A DNA stretch of 64,000 nt from an uncultured Phycicoccus sp. (GTDB lineage Bacteria; Actinomycetota; Actinomycetes; Actinomycetales; Dermatophilaceae): the NCBI RefSeq assembly GCF_947495705.1, contig NZ_CANLZR010000001.1, positions 496,001 to 560,000 on the forward strand, given 5' to 3'. A model generated the notes under the pieces. It saw only the letters and a program-made list of their open reading frames with translations. It searched no databases and was not told where the DNA came from. The position numbers were made by a program, and so were the translations under genes. Below are positions 52,750-60,665 of the stretch, one piece after another (position 1 is the first letter of the stretch; each line of letters begins with the position of its first letter).

Positions 52750-52812
52750 GTGCGCTCCGCCCGAGCAGACGGCGCCGCCGGCCGACCGGACGCCGGGGGC
52801 GGGGACCGATGA
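52750..52812 (+). CDS. Possible leaderless 20-residue upstream peptide
   Basis: A GTG 6 nt after GAGGAT opens a 20-codon frame ([20 protein letters not shown]) whose stop overlaps the ABC-ATPase start as ATGA. The spacing equals that of leaderless genes here, so translation of the peptide may feed ribosomes to the next gene. No homology is claimed. Confidence 0.35.
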   Translation: MRSARADGAAGRPDAGGGDR

Positions 52813-53810
52813 GCACCGACGACGTCGTCACGGTCCGGGGCCTGGTCAAGACCTTCGGCGCGGTGCGGGCCCTCGACGGTCTCGACCTCGCGGTGGCCCC
52901 GGGGGAGGTGCACGGCTTCCTCGGGCCGAACGGCGCCGGCAAGTCGACGACGCTGCGGGTGCTCCTCGGGCTGGTCCGGGCCGACGCCGGGTCGGTACGG
53001 CTCCTCGGGGGCGACCCGTGGCACGACGCGACCCGCCTCCACGGACGTCTTGCCTACCTCCCCGGTGACGTCTCGCTGTGGCCGGGCCTGACCGGTGGCC
53101 AGTGCCTCGACGTCCTCGCGGCAGCGCGCGGCGGGCTCGTCGAGTCACGCAGACGCGAGCTCGTCGAGCGCTTCGACCTCGACCCGACGAAGCGGGCGCG
53201 CGACTACTCCAAGGGCAACCGGCAGAAGGTGGCCCTGGTCGCCGCGCTCGCCGCGGACGCCGAGCTGCTGCTGCTCGACGAGCCGACGGCGGGGCTCGAC
53301 CCGCTCATGGAGCGCACCTTCCAGGACGTCGTCCACGAGCGGCGAGCGGACGGGGTCACGGTGCTCCTGTCGAGCCACCTCATGGCCGAGGTCGAGGCCC
53401 TCGCCGACCGGGTGAGCATCATCCGGCACGGCCGCACGGTGACCACCGGCTCCCTCGCCGACCTGCGCCGGCACACCCGCACGACGGTGCACGCCGTCAC
53501 CTCCACCGAGCCGACCGGTCTGCGAGCGGTCACCGGCGTCGCCGACCTCGTCATCGAGCCTGCTGGCCCGCACACCGACGTCCGGTTCTCCGTCGACGCC
53601 GACCACCTCGACGACGCCGTGGGCCGGCTGCACGCCGCCCGGCTGCACACCCTGACGGTCCAGCCGCCGAGCCTGGACACCCTCTTCCTGCGCAGCTACG
53701 ACAGCGATGCGCCCGGCGCGCCGCCGGACGACGGTGCGCACGCCGGCCGGGTTGACGACAGCATCCCCGAGGTCGACGGCCGGCACCGGGCGGGCCGGGG
53801 CGCGCGATGA
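52809..53810 (+). CDS. ABC exporter ATP-binding protein
   Basis: 333 residues. Walker [18 protein letters not shown], signature variant [18 protein letters not shown] in place of LSGGQ, Walker [14 protein letters not shown]-loop [11 protein letters not shown], and a C-terminal extension of about 100 residues. YSKGNRQK is usual for tetronasin-type (TnrB-like) and some drug exporters. It is coupled to the permease by ATGA. The cargo is unknown; an antibiotic or lipid is likely. Confidence 0.9.
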   Translation: MSTDDVVTVRGLVKTFGAVRALDGLDLAVAPGEVHGFLGPNGAGKSTTLRVLLGLVRADAGSVRLLGGDPWHDATRLHGRLAYLPGDVSLWPGLTGGQCLDVLAAARGGLVESRRRELVERFDLDPTKRARDYSKGNRQKVALVAALAADAELLLLDEPTAGLDPLMERTFQDVVHERRADGVTVLLSSHLMAEVEALADRVSIIRHGRTVTTGSLADLRRHTRTTVHAVTSTEPTGLRAVTGVADLVIEPAGPHTDVRFSVDADHLDDAVGRLHAARLHTLTVQPPSLDTLFLRSYDSDAPGAPPDDGAHAGRVDDSIPEVDGRHRAGRGAR

Positions 53811-55375
53811 CCGGCCTGGGGCCGCTGCTGCGCATCCGGTGGCGGACCATGCGGCGTAGCGCTCTCGTCTGGGTCCTGGCCCTGGTCGGCACGATGGCCG
53901 CCACCGCGGTCTCCGTCGCCGAGCTCTACGACACCCCGACGAAGGTGCAGACGTACGCCGACGCCATCGCCACCGACGCGCTCGTCGCCGTCAACGGCCG
54001 GGTCGAGGGCCTGGACACCCTCGGCGGCATCGTGCAGGACGAGTTCGGCTTCCTGGCCGCCTTCCTCATGCCGCTGCTCGGGGTCGGGCTCGTCACCGCC
54101 GCCACCCGGCGCGAGGAGGAGAGCGGGCGGCTCGAGCAGCTGCTCGCCGGGCGGGTCGACCGGCGGGCGCCGGTCCTCGCGTCGCTCGTCGTCGTCGTCG
54201 TGACCGTCGTCGTGACGATGGTGGGCTTCGCGGTCTCGCTCGTCGCGGCAGGCGTGCCCACCGAGGGCTCGGTGCTGTACTCCCTCTCGCTCGGCGCGCT
54301 GGCGCTGGTGTTCGCGGCGCTCGCTGCGCTGCTGGCGCAGGTCGTCCTCCACGCGCGCGCCGTGTACGGCGTAGCGCTCGCCGTTCTTGCGGTCGCCTAC
54401 GTGTTCCGCGGGGTCGGCGACGTCCGGGGCTGGTGGGTCGTCTGGCTGTCGCCGCTCGGGTGGGCCGAGCGCACCGCGCCGTTCGGCGAGCCCCGCTGGT
54501 GGGTGCTGCTCGTGCCGCTCGTCGTCGCGGTCCTGCTCGCGGGCGCTGCCGTCGTGCTGGCCGCCCGCCGCGACCTCGGCAGCGCGCTGTGGCGCGGCGG
54601 CGCCGGGCCCGAGCGTGCGTCCACGCTCCTGCAGCGCCCGCTCGGTCTGGCGTGGGCGTTGCAGCGCGGCTCGTTCGTCGGCTGGCTCGTCGGGTCGACG
54701 GTGCTCGCCGCCGTCATGGGGTCGCTCGCCCAGGAGGTCGTCGACGCGCTCACCGGCAACCCGGCCCTGGAGGTGTACATCAGCCTCGGCGACGACCCCG
54801 CGGACGGCTTCCTCGCGATGGTCGTCCTCTACCTCGCGATCCTCGGGATCGGCTACGTCGTGCAGGCCCTCGGCATCCTGCGCCAGGAGGAGACCGAGGG
54901 CCGGCTCGAGCCCCAGCTCGCCGGCACGGTCGCCCGCACCCGCTGGCTCGGCGCCCACCTCGGCGTCGTGCTCGCCGGGCTCGTCGTCATCCTCGGGGCG
55001 TCCTCGGCGGTGCTCGGGCTCACCTCGGCGTCGGTGACGGGTGTCGGGTCGGTGTGGCCGGTCGTGGGGGCCGGGCTCGCGTACGTCCCGGCGGTCATCG
55101 TCGTCGCCGGGCTGGCCGCCGCCCTCTTCGGGCTGCTGCCGCGGGGCTACGTCGCCGCCTGGGGCGTCTTCGGGGGCGTCACGTTCATCGCGTTCCTCGG
55201 CGCCGGGCTGCAGATGCCGCAGTGGCTCCTCGACGTCTCACCGACGACGCACGTCGGCACCCCGCCGCAGGGTGACGTCTCGGGGGTCGCGCTCGCCGTC
55301 CTCGTCGTCGTCGCGGCGGCGCTCACCGCGGCCGGTGTCGTCGGCTTCCGCCGGCGCGACGTCCCGCGCGGCTGA
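53807..55375 (+). CDS. ABC exporter permease (tetronasin-type, duplicated)
   Basis: 522 residues with about 12 predicted helices arranged as two similar halves, each with an exposed signature: [20 protein letters not shown] (about residue 104) and [20 protein letters not shown] (about 363). This internal repeat is typical of TnrB3-like exporters, where one polypeptide supplies both membrane halves. It is coupled to the ATPase gene upstream; no regulator gene is adjacent. Confidence 0.9.
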   Translation: MTGLGPLLRIRWRTMRRSALVWVLALVGTMAATAVSVAELYDTPTKVQTYADAIATDALVAVNGRVEGLDTLGGIVQDEFGFLAAFLMPLLGVGLVTAATRREEESGRLEQLLAGRVDRRAPVLASLVVVVVTVVVTMVGFAVSLVAAGVPTEGSVLYSLSLGALALVFAALAALLAQVVLHARAVYGVALAVLAVAYVFRGVGDVRGWWVVWLSPLGWAERTAPFGEPRWWVLLVPLVVAVLLAGAAVVLAARRDLGSALWRGGAGPERASTLLQRPLGLAWALQRGSFVGWLVGSTVLAAVMGSLAQEVVDALTGNPALEVYISLGDDPADGFLAMVVLYLAILGIGYVVQALGILRQEETEGRLEPQLAGTVARTRWLGAHLGVVLAGLVVILGASSAVLGLTSASVTGVGSVWPVVGAGLAYVPAVIVVAGLAAALFGLLPRGYVAAWGVFGGVTFIAFLGAGLQMPQWLLDVSPTTHVGTPPQGDVSGVALAVLVVVAAALTAAGVVGFRRRDVPRG

Positions 55376-55398
55376 CGCCGGACCGTAGGGTCTGCGCC

Positions 55399-56244
55399 GT
55401 GCGCGTCGTCTCCCTCATCCCGTCCGCCACCGAGATCCTCTTCGCGATCGGCGCGGGCGACGACGTCGTCGGGGTGACGTTCGAGTGCGACCACCCCGAG
55501 CAGGCCCGCAGCCGCCCGGTCGTGTCGACGACCACGCTGCCCGAGGGGCTCACGCCCCGCGAGATCGACGACGCCGTCGCCGCGGCCGTGGCCGCCGGGG
55601 AGGACCTGTACCGGCTCGACGCCGGCGCGCTCGCCGGGCTGGACGCCGCCCTCGTCGTCACCCAGGACCTCTGCGCGGTGTGCGCGCTCGACGTCGCGAC
55701 GGTCGACGAGGCGCTGGCCCATCTCGGGTGTACGGCCGAGGTCGTCACCGTCGACCCGCACACCCTGGACGAGGTGTTCGACTCGGTGCTGACGATCGGG
55801 CGGGCCGTCGGGCGCGCGGACGCGGCCGCCGAGCTCGTGGCCGGCTGCCGGTCGCGGCTCGAGGCCGTGGCCCTGCGGGTGGCGGGCCGGTCGCGGCCGC
55901 GGGTCGCCGTCCTGGAGTGGACCGACCCGCCGTACGCGCCGGGGCACTGGATCCCCGAGATGGTCACGCTCGCCGGCGGCGAGTGCGTGCTGGGGGAGGC
56001 GGGCCAGCGGTCGCGCCGCGTCACGTGGGAGGACGTGCGGGCGGCCGGGCCGGAGGTCGTCGTCGTCGCGCCGTGCGGGTTCGACCTGGACGGGGCTCGG
56101 GCCCAGGCGGCCGGGCTCGTCGGGTCGGGGCTGCTGCCCGACGGTGTGCTCGTCTACCCGGTGGACGCGAACGGGCTGTGGGCGCGCCCGGGGCCCCGGC
56201 TCGTCGACGGCGTCGAGGAGCTGGCGGCGGCGCTGCACCCGTGA
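55399..56244 (+). CDS. BtuF/FepB-like binding-domain protein without signal peptide
   Basis: 281 residues. MRVVSLIPSATEILFAIGAG is the conserved opening of cobalamin-binding proteins, followed by TQDLCAVCALDVATVDEAL, LEWTDPPYAPGHWIPEMVTL and APCGFDLDGA. There is no signal peptide or lipobox, so it is predicted cytosolic, unlike true BtuF. TAGGGT (55386-55391) lies 7 nt before the GTG, indicating a leaderless transcript. It may bind a corrinoid or other cofactor inside the cell; no transporter genes flank it. Confidence 0.88.
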   Translation: MRVVSLIPSATEILFAIGAGDDVVGVTFECDHPEQARSRPVVSTTTLPEGLTPREIDDAVAAAVAAGEDLYRLDAGALAGLDAALVVTQDLCAVCALDVATVDEALAHLGCTAEVVTVDPHTLDEVFDSVLTIGRAVGRADAAAELVAGCRSRLEAVALRVAGRSRPRVAVLEWTDPPYAPGHWIPEMVTLAGGECVLGEAGQRSRRVTWEDVRAAGPEVVVVAPCGFDLDGARAQAAGLVGSGLLPDGVLVYPVDANGLWARPGPRLVDGVEELAAALHP

Positions 56245-56272
56245 GTGCTGGGGTCGGGTGGCTCGCCCGACC

Positions 56273-56461
56273 TCAGCCGCGCTTGCGGGATCGGCGCTCG
56301 TGCCCGTGGTGGTGCTCGCCGAGGCGGGCCCCGAGGGCGGTGAGCCCGACGAGCACGACGTCGAGGATCGGCGCGGGCTGGTAGCCCTCGGTCGGTCCCC
56401 GGCGTGAGAACCGGGAACAGTCGGTGTAGCGGCCCAGCGGGCCTTCCATCTGGTATCCCAT
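56273..56461 (-). CDS. Small hypothetical protein
   Basis: 62 residues: MGYQMEGPLGRYTDCSRFSR, a moderately hydrophobic stretch ILDVVLVGLTALGARLG and a His/Arg-rich tail. GGGAGGA lies about 10 nt before the ATG. Function unknown; it may be a small membrane-associated protein. Confidence 0.55.
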   Translation of the reverse strand: MGYQMEGPLGRYTDCSRFSRRGPTEGYQPAPILDVVLVGLTALGARLGEHHHGHERRSRKRG

Positions 56462-56601
56462 GGTGACGCGGTCCTCCCCAGGTGCGTCCGGTGTGGCTCT
56501 GACACGACGAGCGTGACACCGACCGGGGTGCCGCACAGCCGAGTGCCCGAGGTCTCGTCCGTTCGGTGTATCAACGGTCGCCGTTCGGCGGTCCTCGTCA
56601 C

Positions 56602-56790
56602 ATGAGGACCACGACCCGCCGGCGGACCGCCCGCCGCAGCCACCACCCGAGCGTCACGTGTGACGCCCAGGGGCGGTGGCACTGGCTGTGCCCGTGCGGG
56701 GCCGGCGCGTTCGGCGGGTCCGGTCCGACGGACTGGCACTGGATCGTCACCGCGGCGCTCGTCCACGAGGGTGCGACGCCGGGGGAGTGA
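56602..56790 (+). CDS. CxCG mini-protein, paralog 2
   Basis: 62 residues: basic start MRTTTRRRTARR, then SHHPSVTC, GRWHWLCPCGAGAF, DWHWIVTAALVHE and PGE at the end. It matches the mini-protein at 49950-50129 at SHHPxVxC, GRWxWxCxCGA, WHxxxTAALVH and PGE, so both are probably real and share a metal-binding fold. No close ribosome-binding site; an upstream ATG at 56566 is possible. Function unknown. Confidence 0.62.
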   Translation: MRTTTRRRTARRSHHPSVTCDAQGRWHWLCPCGAGAFGGSGPTDWHWIVTAALVHEGATPGE

Positions 56791-56949
56791 CCCCCGCCGA
56801 GTGGGACCTGCGAATGGCTCGATCGGGCCGTTGACAGCGGCTCTCGGGGAGGCGGACAGTCCGGAGGATCACGTTCGTGTGGGGACTGACGACCGGGGCA
56901 TGGGGCAACGGAGCGGGCCCGTGTCGAACGCGCCATCGAGGAGGTCACG

Positions 56950-57351
56950 ATGCGAAAGACGCTGTCCACGGCGGCCGGGCTGGCCCTGGCCGCGACCTGT
57001 CTGGCGGCCGCTCCGGCCCACGCCGACCCGCCCGCCTACTTCGACATCACGCTCCAGTGCGACGGGGAGACCTTCGCCGTCTCGGTCGCCGGGAACGGGG
57101 ACTGGACGCCCGCCCACGACCTGAACAGCCCGCTCGTCGGGGTCCCGATCGCGTTCGGCGAGTTCACGGGCACGTTCACGCCGACCGACGGCGAGCCCGA
57201 GACCTTCACGGAGCCGGCGTACGCCAAGCCCAACGTGCCGCGGACCCGCAATCTCATCGTCGACTGCACGTACACCGTCGCCGGCGAGTTCGAGGACGGG
57301 AGCTTCACGGGGTACGGATCGGTGACGCTCATGGTGCCGCGGGTCCACTGA
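56950..57351 (+). CDS. Small secreted protein
   Basis: 133 residues with a clear Sec signal peptide (MRKTLSTAAGLALAATCLAA, cleavage near AHA-DPP). The mature part is beta-rich with two Cys (CDGETF, VDCTYTV) likely forming a disulfide. GAGGAGG lies 6-8 nt upstream of the ATG. No domain recognised. The convergent next gene also encodes a small secreted two-Cys protein, and a shared terminator lies between. Confidence 0.78.
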   Translation: MRKTLSTAAGLALAATCLAAAPAHADPPAYFDITLQCDGETFAVSVAGNGDWTPAHDLNSPLVGVPIAFGEFTGTFTPTDGEPETFTEPAYAKPNVPRTRNLIVDCTYTVAGEFEDGSFTGYGSVTLMVPRVH

Positions 57352-57360
57352 GACGGAACA

Positions 57361-57391
57361 ACGCCGGCGGGAGCCTCGGCTCCGCCGGCGT
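57361..57391. terminator. Bidirectional terminator between two secreted-protein genes
   Basis: ACGCCGGCGGGAGCC pairs with GGCTCCGCCGGCGT, one base bulged, loop TC. Confidence 0.8.
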
Positions 57392-57396
57392 CGTCC

Positions 57397-57618
57397 CTAC
57401 TGCTCGGGGATGTACGTCGGTGCCGGCACCCCGTTGCCGGTGAGCAGGTCGCAGCGGACCAGCTGTTCGTCGACCCGCTCGAGGACACAGGTCAGGGGGC
57501 TGGCCTGCTGGGTGGGCGTGCCCGGGTCCTGGCGCGCGGCGGCCGGGACGGCGGTGAGCGGCAGGACGAGCAGCATCCCGATGAGAGCGGCCGTTCTGCG
57601 GAGCTGTAGACGGTTCAC
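57397..57618 (-). CDS. Small secreted two-Cys protein
   Basis: 73 residues. Signal peptide RTAALIGMLLVLPLTAVPAA with cleavage near AAA-RQD; mature part about 40 residues with CVLERVDEQLVRCDLLTGNG, two Cys eleven residues apart. GAGGAG lies 5 nt before the GTG. Unknown function; it might be a secreted signal or inhibitor. It is divergent from the tandem LuxR regulators. Confidence 0.7.
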   Translation of the reverse strand: MNRLQLRRTAALIGMLLVLPLTAVPAAARQDPGTPTQQASPLTCVLERVDEQLVRCDLLTGNGVPAPTYIPEQ

Positions 57619-57764
57619 GATGACTCCTCGGTGGTGGTGTTGCTGACGGATCCACCGTCCTGCCGGCGGCCCCATCCCCACATCCGGTGCACCCCCTCAG
57701 ATCGGCCCGTGCACCCCTCAGATGTGTCATGGACTCCGTGGCATGCCGTCGGGACACTGGAGAG

Positions 57765-60665
57765 ATGGCGGCGACCGCCCTGGTCGGACGCGCGGAGGAG
57801 CTGCGGGACCTTTCCGAGCTGCTTCGTGGTGCCCACGACGGGCGTTTCGGGGCGCTCGTCATCCACGGGGACGCCGGGATCGGGAAGACGACCCTCGTGC
57901 GAGCCGCCTGTGCCGCAGCGGATTCGGCGGGAGCGCTGGCCCTGTCCGGGTCGTGCCTGCCGCTGACCTCGGTGGCGGTGCCGCTCATCGGTCTGCGCAG
58001 TGCGGTGCGGGGGCTGCCCGCGGAGCAGCGGCCGGATTTCCTCGGGACCCCCGGTGCGGCGCTGCTCGCCCCGGTGGCCTTCGACGAGTGGCTCGGTGAG
58101 CAGACCGGGGCCGGTCCGGTGGTCCTCGCCGTGGACGACCTGCACTGGGCGGACGACGAGACTCTCGATGCGCTGCTCTACGTCCTCGCCGGCGCCCCGC
58201 AGCGGCGGCTCGCGGTGCTGCTCACCGTCCGTTCCAGCGACGTGGGGCCTGGGCACCGGGTGCGCGGCTGGCTCGCGGACGCCCGCCGGCTGCCGGGGGT
58301 CGGCGAGCTCCGTCTCGGGCCGCTGAGCCGTGACGAGCTGGCGGAGGAGCTGGCCCTGGTGCTCGGCGCGCCCGCGCACTCGACGCTGGTCGACGAGGTC
58401 CACGCCCGCAGCGGAGGCAACCCGTACTTCGCGCGCCTCCTCGTCGACGGGCTGGACCCGTCGAGCTCCGCCTTGCCGCAGCACCTGCCCGAGGCGCTGA
58501 GCGCTGCCGCCGTCCGCAGCTGGGGGGTGCTCTCGTCGGACGCCCGGCGCCTCGTCGTCACCGTCGCCGTCGGCGGGCGGCCCGTCCGCGGCGTGTCGCT
58601 GACCCGGGTCACCGACATCGCCGACCTGCCCGACCCGGGGCCGGCGCTGCACGAGGCGGTGGACGCCGGGATGCTCGACGTCGCCGACGACGGGGTGTAC
58701 TGGTTCCACCACCCGCTGCAGGCCGAGGCCCTCGAGCAGGGGCTCCTCCCCGAGGAGCGGCGGATCCTGCACGCCGGGTTCGCCGCCGGGTACGAGGCGG
58801 AGGTCGGGAGTGACCCGTCGGCCGAGCTCGCGGAGACCGTGTCGGACCACTATGCGCTGGCCGACGACGACGCCCGGGCCTACGCCTGGGCGGTCCGCGC
58901 GGCCGACCTCATGCTCGCCGCCGGCGACGACGTCGGCCGGCTCCGGATGCTGCGCCGGGCGGCCGACCTGCGGCCGCGCGTGGACACGGCGACCGAGTCG
59001 CTCGCCGACCTCGTCGAGGGGCTCCGCCGGTCCGCGCGCTCCATCGGCGACTGGGAAGCCGAGCTGGCCGCCACCGACCGGTTGCGGGAGCTCGTCGACC
59101 CGGCGGTGGACCCGCTGCGCGCCGCCGTGCTCACGGCCTGGCGGTTGATGGTCGGCTTCCGGCTCGGGCGTCCGGATGACCCCGAGGAGCTGGATGCCGC
59201 TCTGGCGCTGAGCGCCGACCACCCGGGGGTGTGGCAGCGGGCTGTCGTCCTGTGCGAGTACTCCCGCAGGCTGCTGTGGACGGGGGACACCGAGGGCGGC
59301 TGCGCGGCGGCGGCGGAGGCGCTCGCGATCGCCGACGCCGCACCGGTGGTGACCGACGCCTCCGAGGCCGACGAGTGGGCCCGGGCCAGGGCCTACGCGT
59401 TCGGGCAGCAGATCATGGCGGACACCTTCGCCGGCGAGTGCCCCGGTCGGGCCGACGAGCTGTGGCATCGCGCGGTCGAGGCAGCCGGCCCGGTGGCCGA
59501 CGGGGTGACGATCCTGCACGCGACGTTCTGGGACGCCAACTGCCGGTCCGACTACACCCCGGAGATGGCCGCGATCATCGACCGGGGCCGCCGGGTCCTC
59601 GAGGACATCGGGGCGCCACAGCGCTACGTCGCGTGGCTCTCCGCCGGCATCGCGTCGACGCTCTGGTTCCTCGGCGATGTCGAGGAGACACAGGCGCGGC
59701 TCCGCGTCGCGCTCGGGGCCGACGCGGGCCGGGCCGGGAACTACCTCGCCCGGCTCACGGCCGCCGTCCTCGCGTCGTCGCAGGGGAGGCAGGCCGAGGC
59801 CGACGCCCACCTCGCGCGGGCCCGCGAGCTCATCCCCGACGAGGACTCCACCCCGAACTTCGCGACGGCCGCTGCCGTGACGACGGTCCTTCTGCACCGC
59901 GGTGACCTGCCTGGTGCGGCGGAGGTCGCCGCGGCGGCGATACGGGCACCCGGCGCCCGGCCGACGTGGTGCGAGTGGCTGGCGCCGCTCGCGGCCCGCG
60001 CCCTGGCGGACCTCGTCCGGCGGGAGGCCGACGCCGGGCACGACCCCGGTGGCCCGCGCGCCCGGCTGGCGGCGCTCCGCGCGGACTTCCCGCACGTGCT
60101 CGAGGACGCCGGGCTGGGGGCAGAGCCGTACCGGCGGATGCTCGACGCGCTCGACGCCCTGTACGACGCCGAGGTCGCCCGGGCCGGACTGCTCGAGGAT
60201 GTCGCGGGGCTGTTCTGCCGGGCGGCGGACCTGCTGTGCGAGGCGTCCCTCGACTGGGACGCCGCCTACGCGTCGTGGCGGGCGGGGGAGGCGCTGCTGC
60301 GGCGTGGGGACGCCGACGGACGTCGCCAGGCTGCGGCGGTGCTGCGACGGGGGCACGGGATCGCGGTGCGGCTGGAGGCAGCGCCGACGCGAGGGGCGAT
60401 CGAGTCGCTCGCGCGGTCGGCGCGTATCTCGTTGGCAGTCGTGACAGGGCCGGATGAGTCGCCGCCCGGGATGCGGCTGACCCCGCGTGAGCGGGAGATC
60501 CTGGCGTACGTCGTCGCCGGGCGGACCTACGCCGAGATCGCCGGCGCGCTCTTCCTCAGCGAGAAGACGGTGAGCTCGCACATCTCGAACCTGCTCCACA
60601 AGACGGGCACCGCGAACCGCGTCGACCTCGCCGCGTGGGCCTCGCGCGGGACGGAGGGGCGGTGA
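57765..60665 (+). CDS. Large LuxR-family (LAL) ATPase regulator 1
   Basis: 966 residues. N-terminal STAND-type AAA ATPase: Walker A HGDAGIGKTTLVRAA, Walker B VVLAVDDLHWADDE, RSGGNPYFARLL sensor region. A long TPR-like alpha-helical middle follows. The C-terminal LuxR HTH reads LTPREREILAYVVAGRTYAE...LSEKTVSSHISNLLHK. LAL proteins are ligand-activated transcription activators often tied to specialised metabolism. The ATG at 57765 follows GACACT by 6 nt (leaderless). The stop overlaps the start of a paralog. Confidence 0.9.
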   Translation: MAATALVGRAEELRDLSELLRGAHDGRFGALVIHGDAGIGKTTLVRAACAAADSAGALALSGSCLPLTSVAVPLIGLRSAVRGLPAEQRPDFLGTPGAALLAPVAFDEWLGEQTGAGPVVLAVDDLHWADDETLDALLYVLAGAPQRRLAVLLTVRSSDVGPGHRVRGWLADARRLPGVGELRLGPLSRDELAEELALVLGAPAHSTLVDEVHARSGGNPYFARLLVDGLDPSSSALPQHLPEALSAAAVRSWGVLSSDARRLVVTVAVGGRPVRGVSLTRVTDIADLPDPGPALHEAVDAGMLDVADDGVYWFHHPLQAEALEQGLLPEERRILHAGFAAGYEAEVGSDPSAELAETVSDHYALADDDARAYAWAVRAADLMLAAGDDVGRLRMLRRAADLRPRVDTATESLADLVEGLRRSARSIGDWEAELAATDRLRELVDPAVDPLRAAVLTAWRLMVGFRLGRPDDPEELDAALALSADHPGVWQRAVVLCEYSRRLLWTGDTEGGCAAAAEALAIADAAPVVTDASEADEWARARAYAFGQQIMADTFAGECPGRADELWHRAVEAAGPVADGVTILHATFWDANCRSDYTPEMAAIIDRGRRVLEDIGAPQRYVAWLSAGIASTLWFLGDVEETQARLRVALGADAGRAGNYLARLTAAVLASSQGRQAEADAHLARARELIPDEDSTPNFATAAAVTTVLLHRGDLPGAAEVAAAAIRAPGARPTWCEWLAPLAARALADLVRREADAGHDPGGPRARLAALRADFPHVLEDAGLGAEPYRRMLDALDALYDAEVARAGLLEDVAGLFCRAADLLCEASLDWDAAYASWRAGEALLRRGDADGRRQAAAVLRRGHGIAVRLEAAPTRGAIESLARSARISLAVVTGPDESPPGMRLTPREREILAYVVAGRTYAEIAGALFLSEKTVSSHISNLLHKTGTANRVDLAAWASRGTEGR

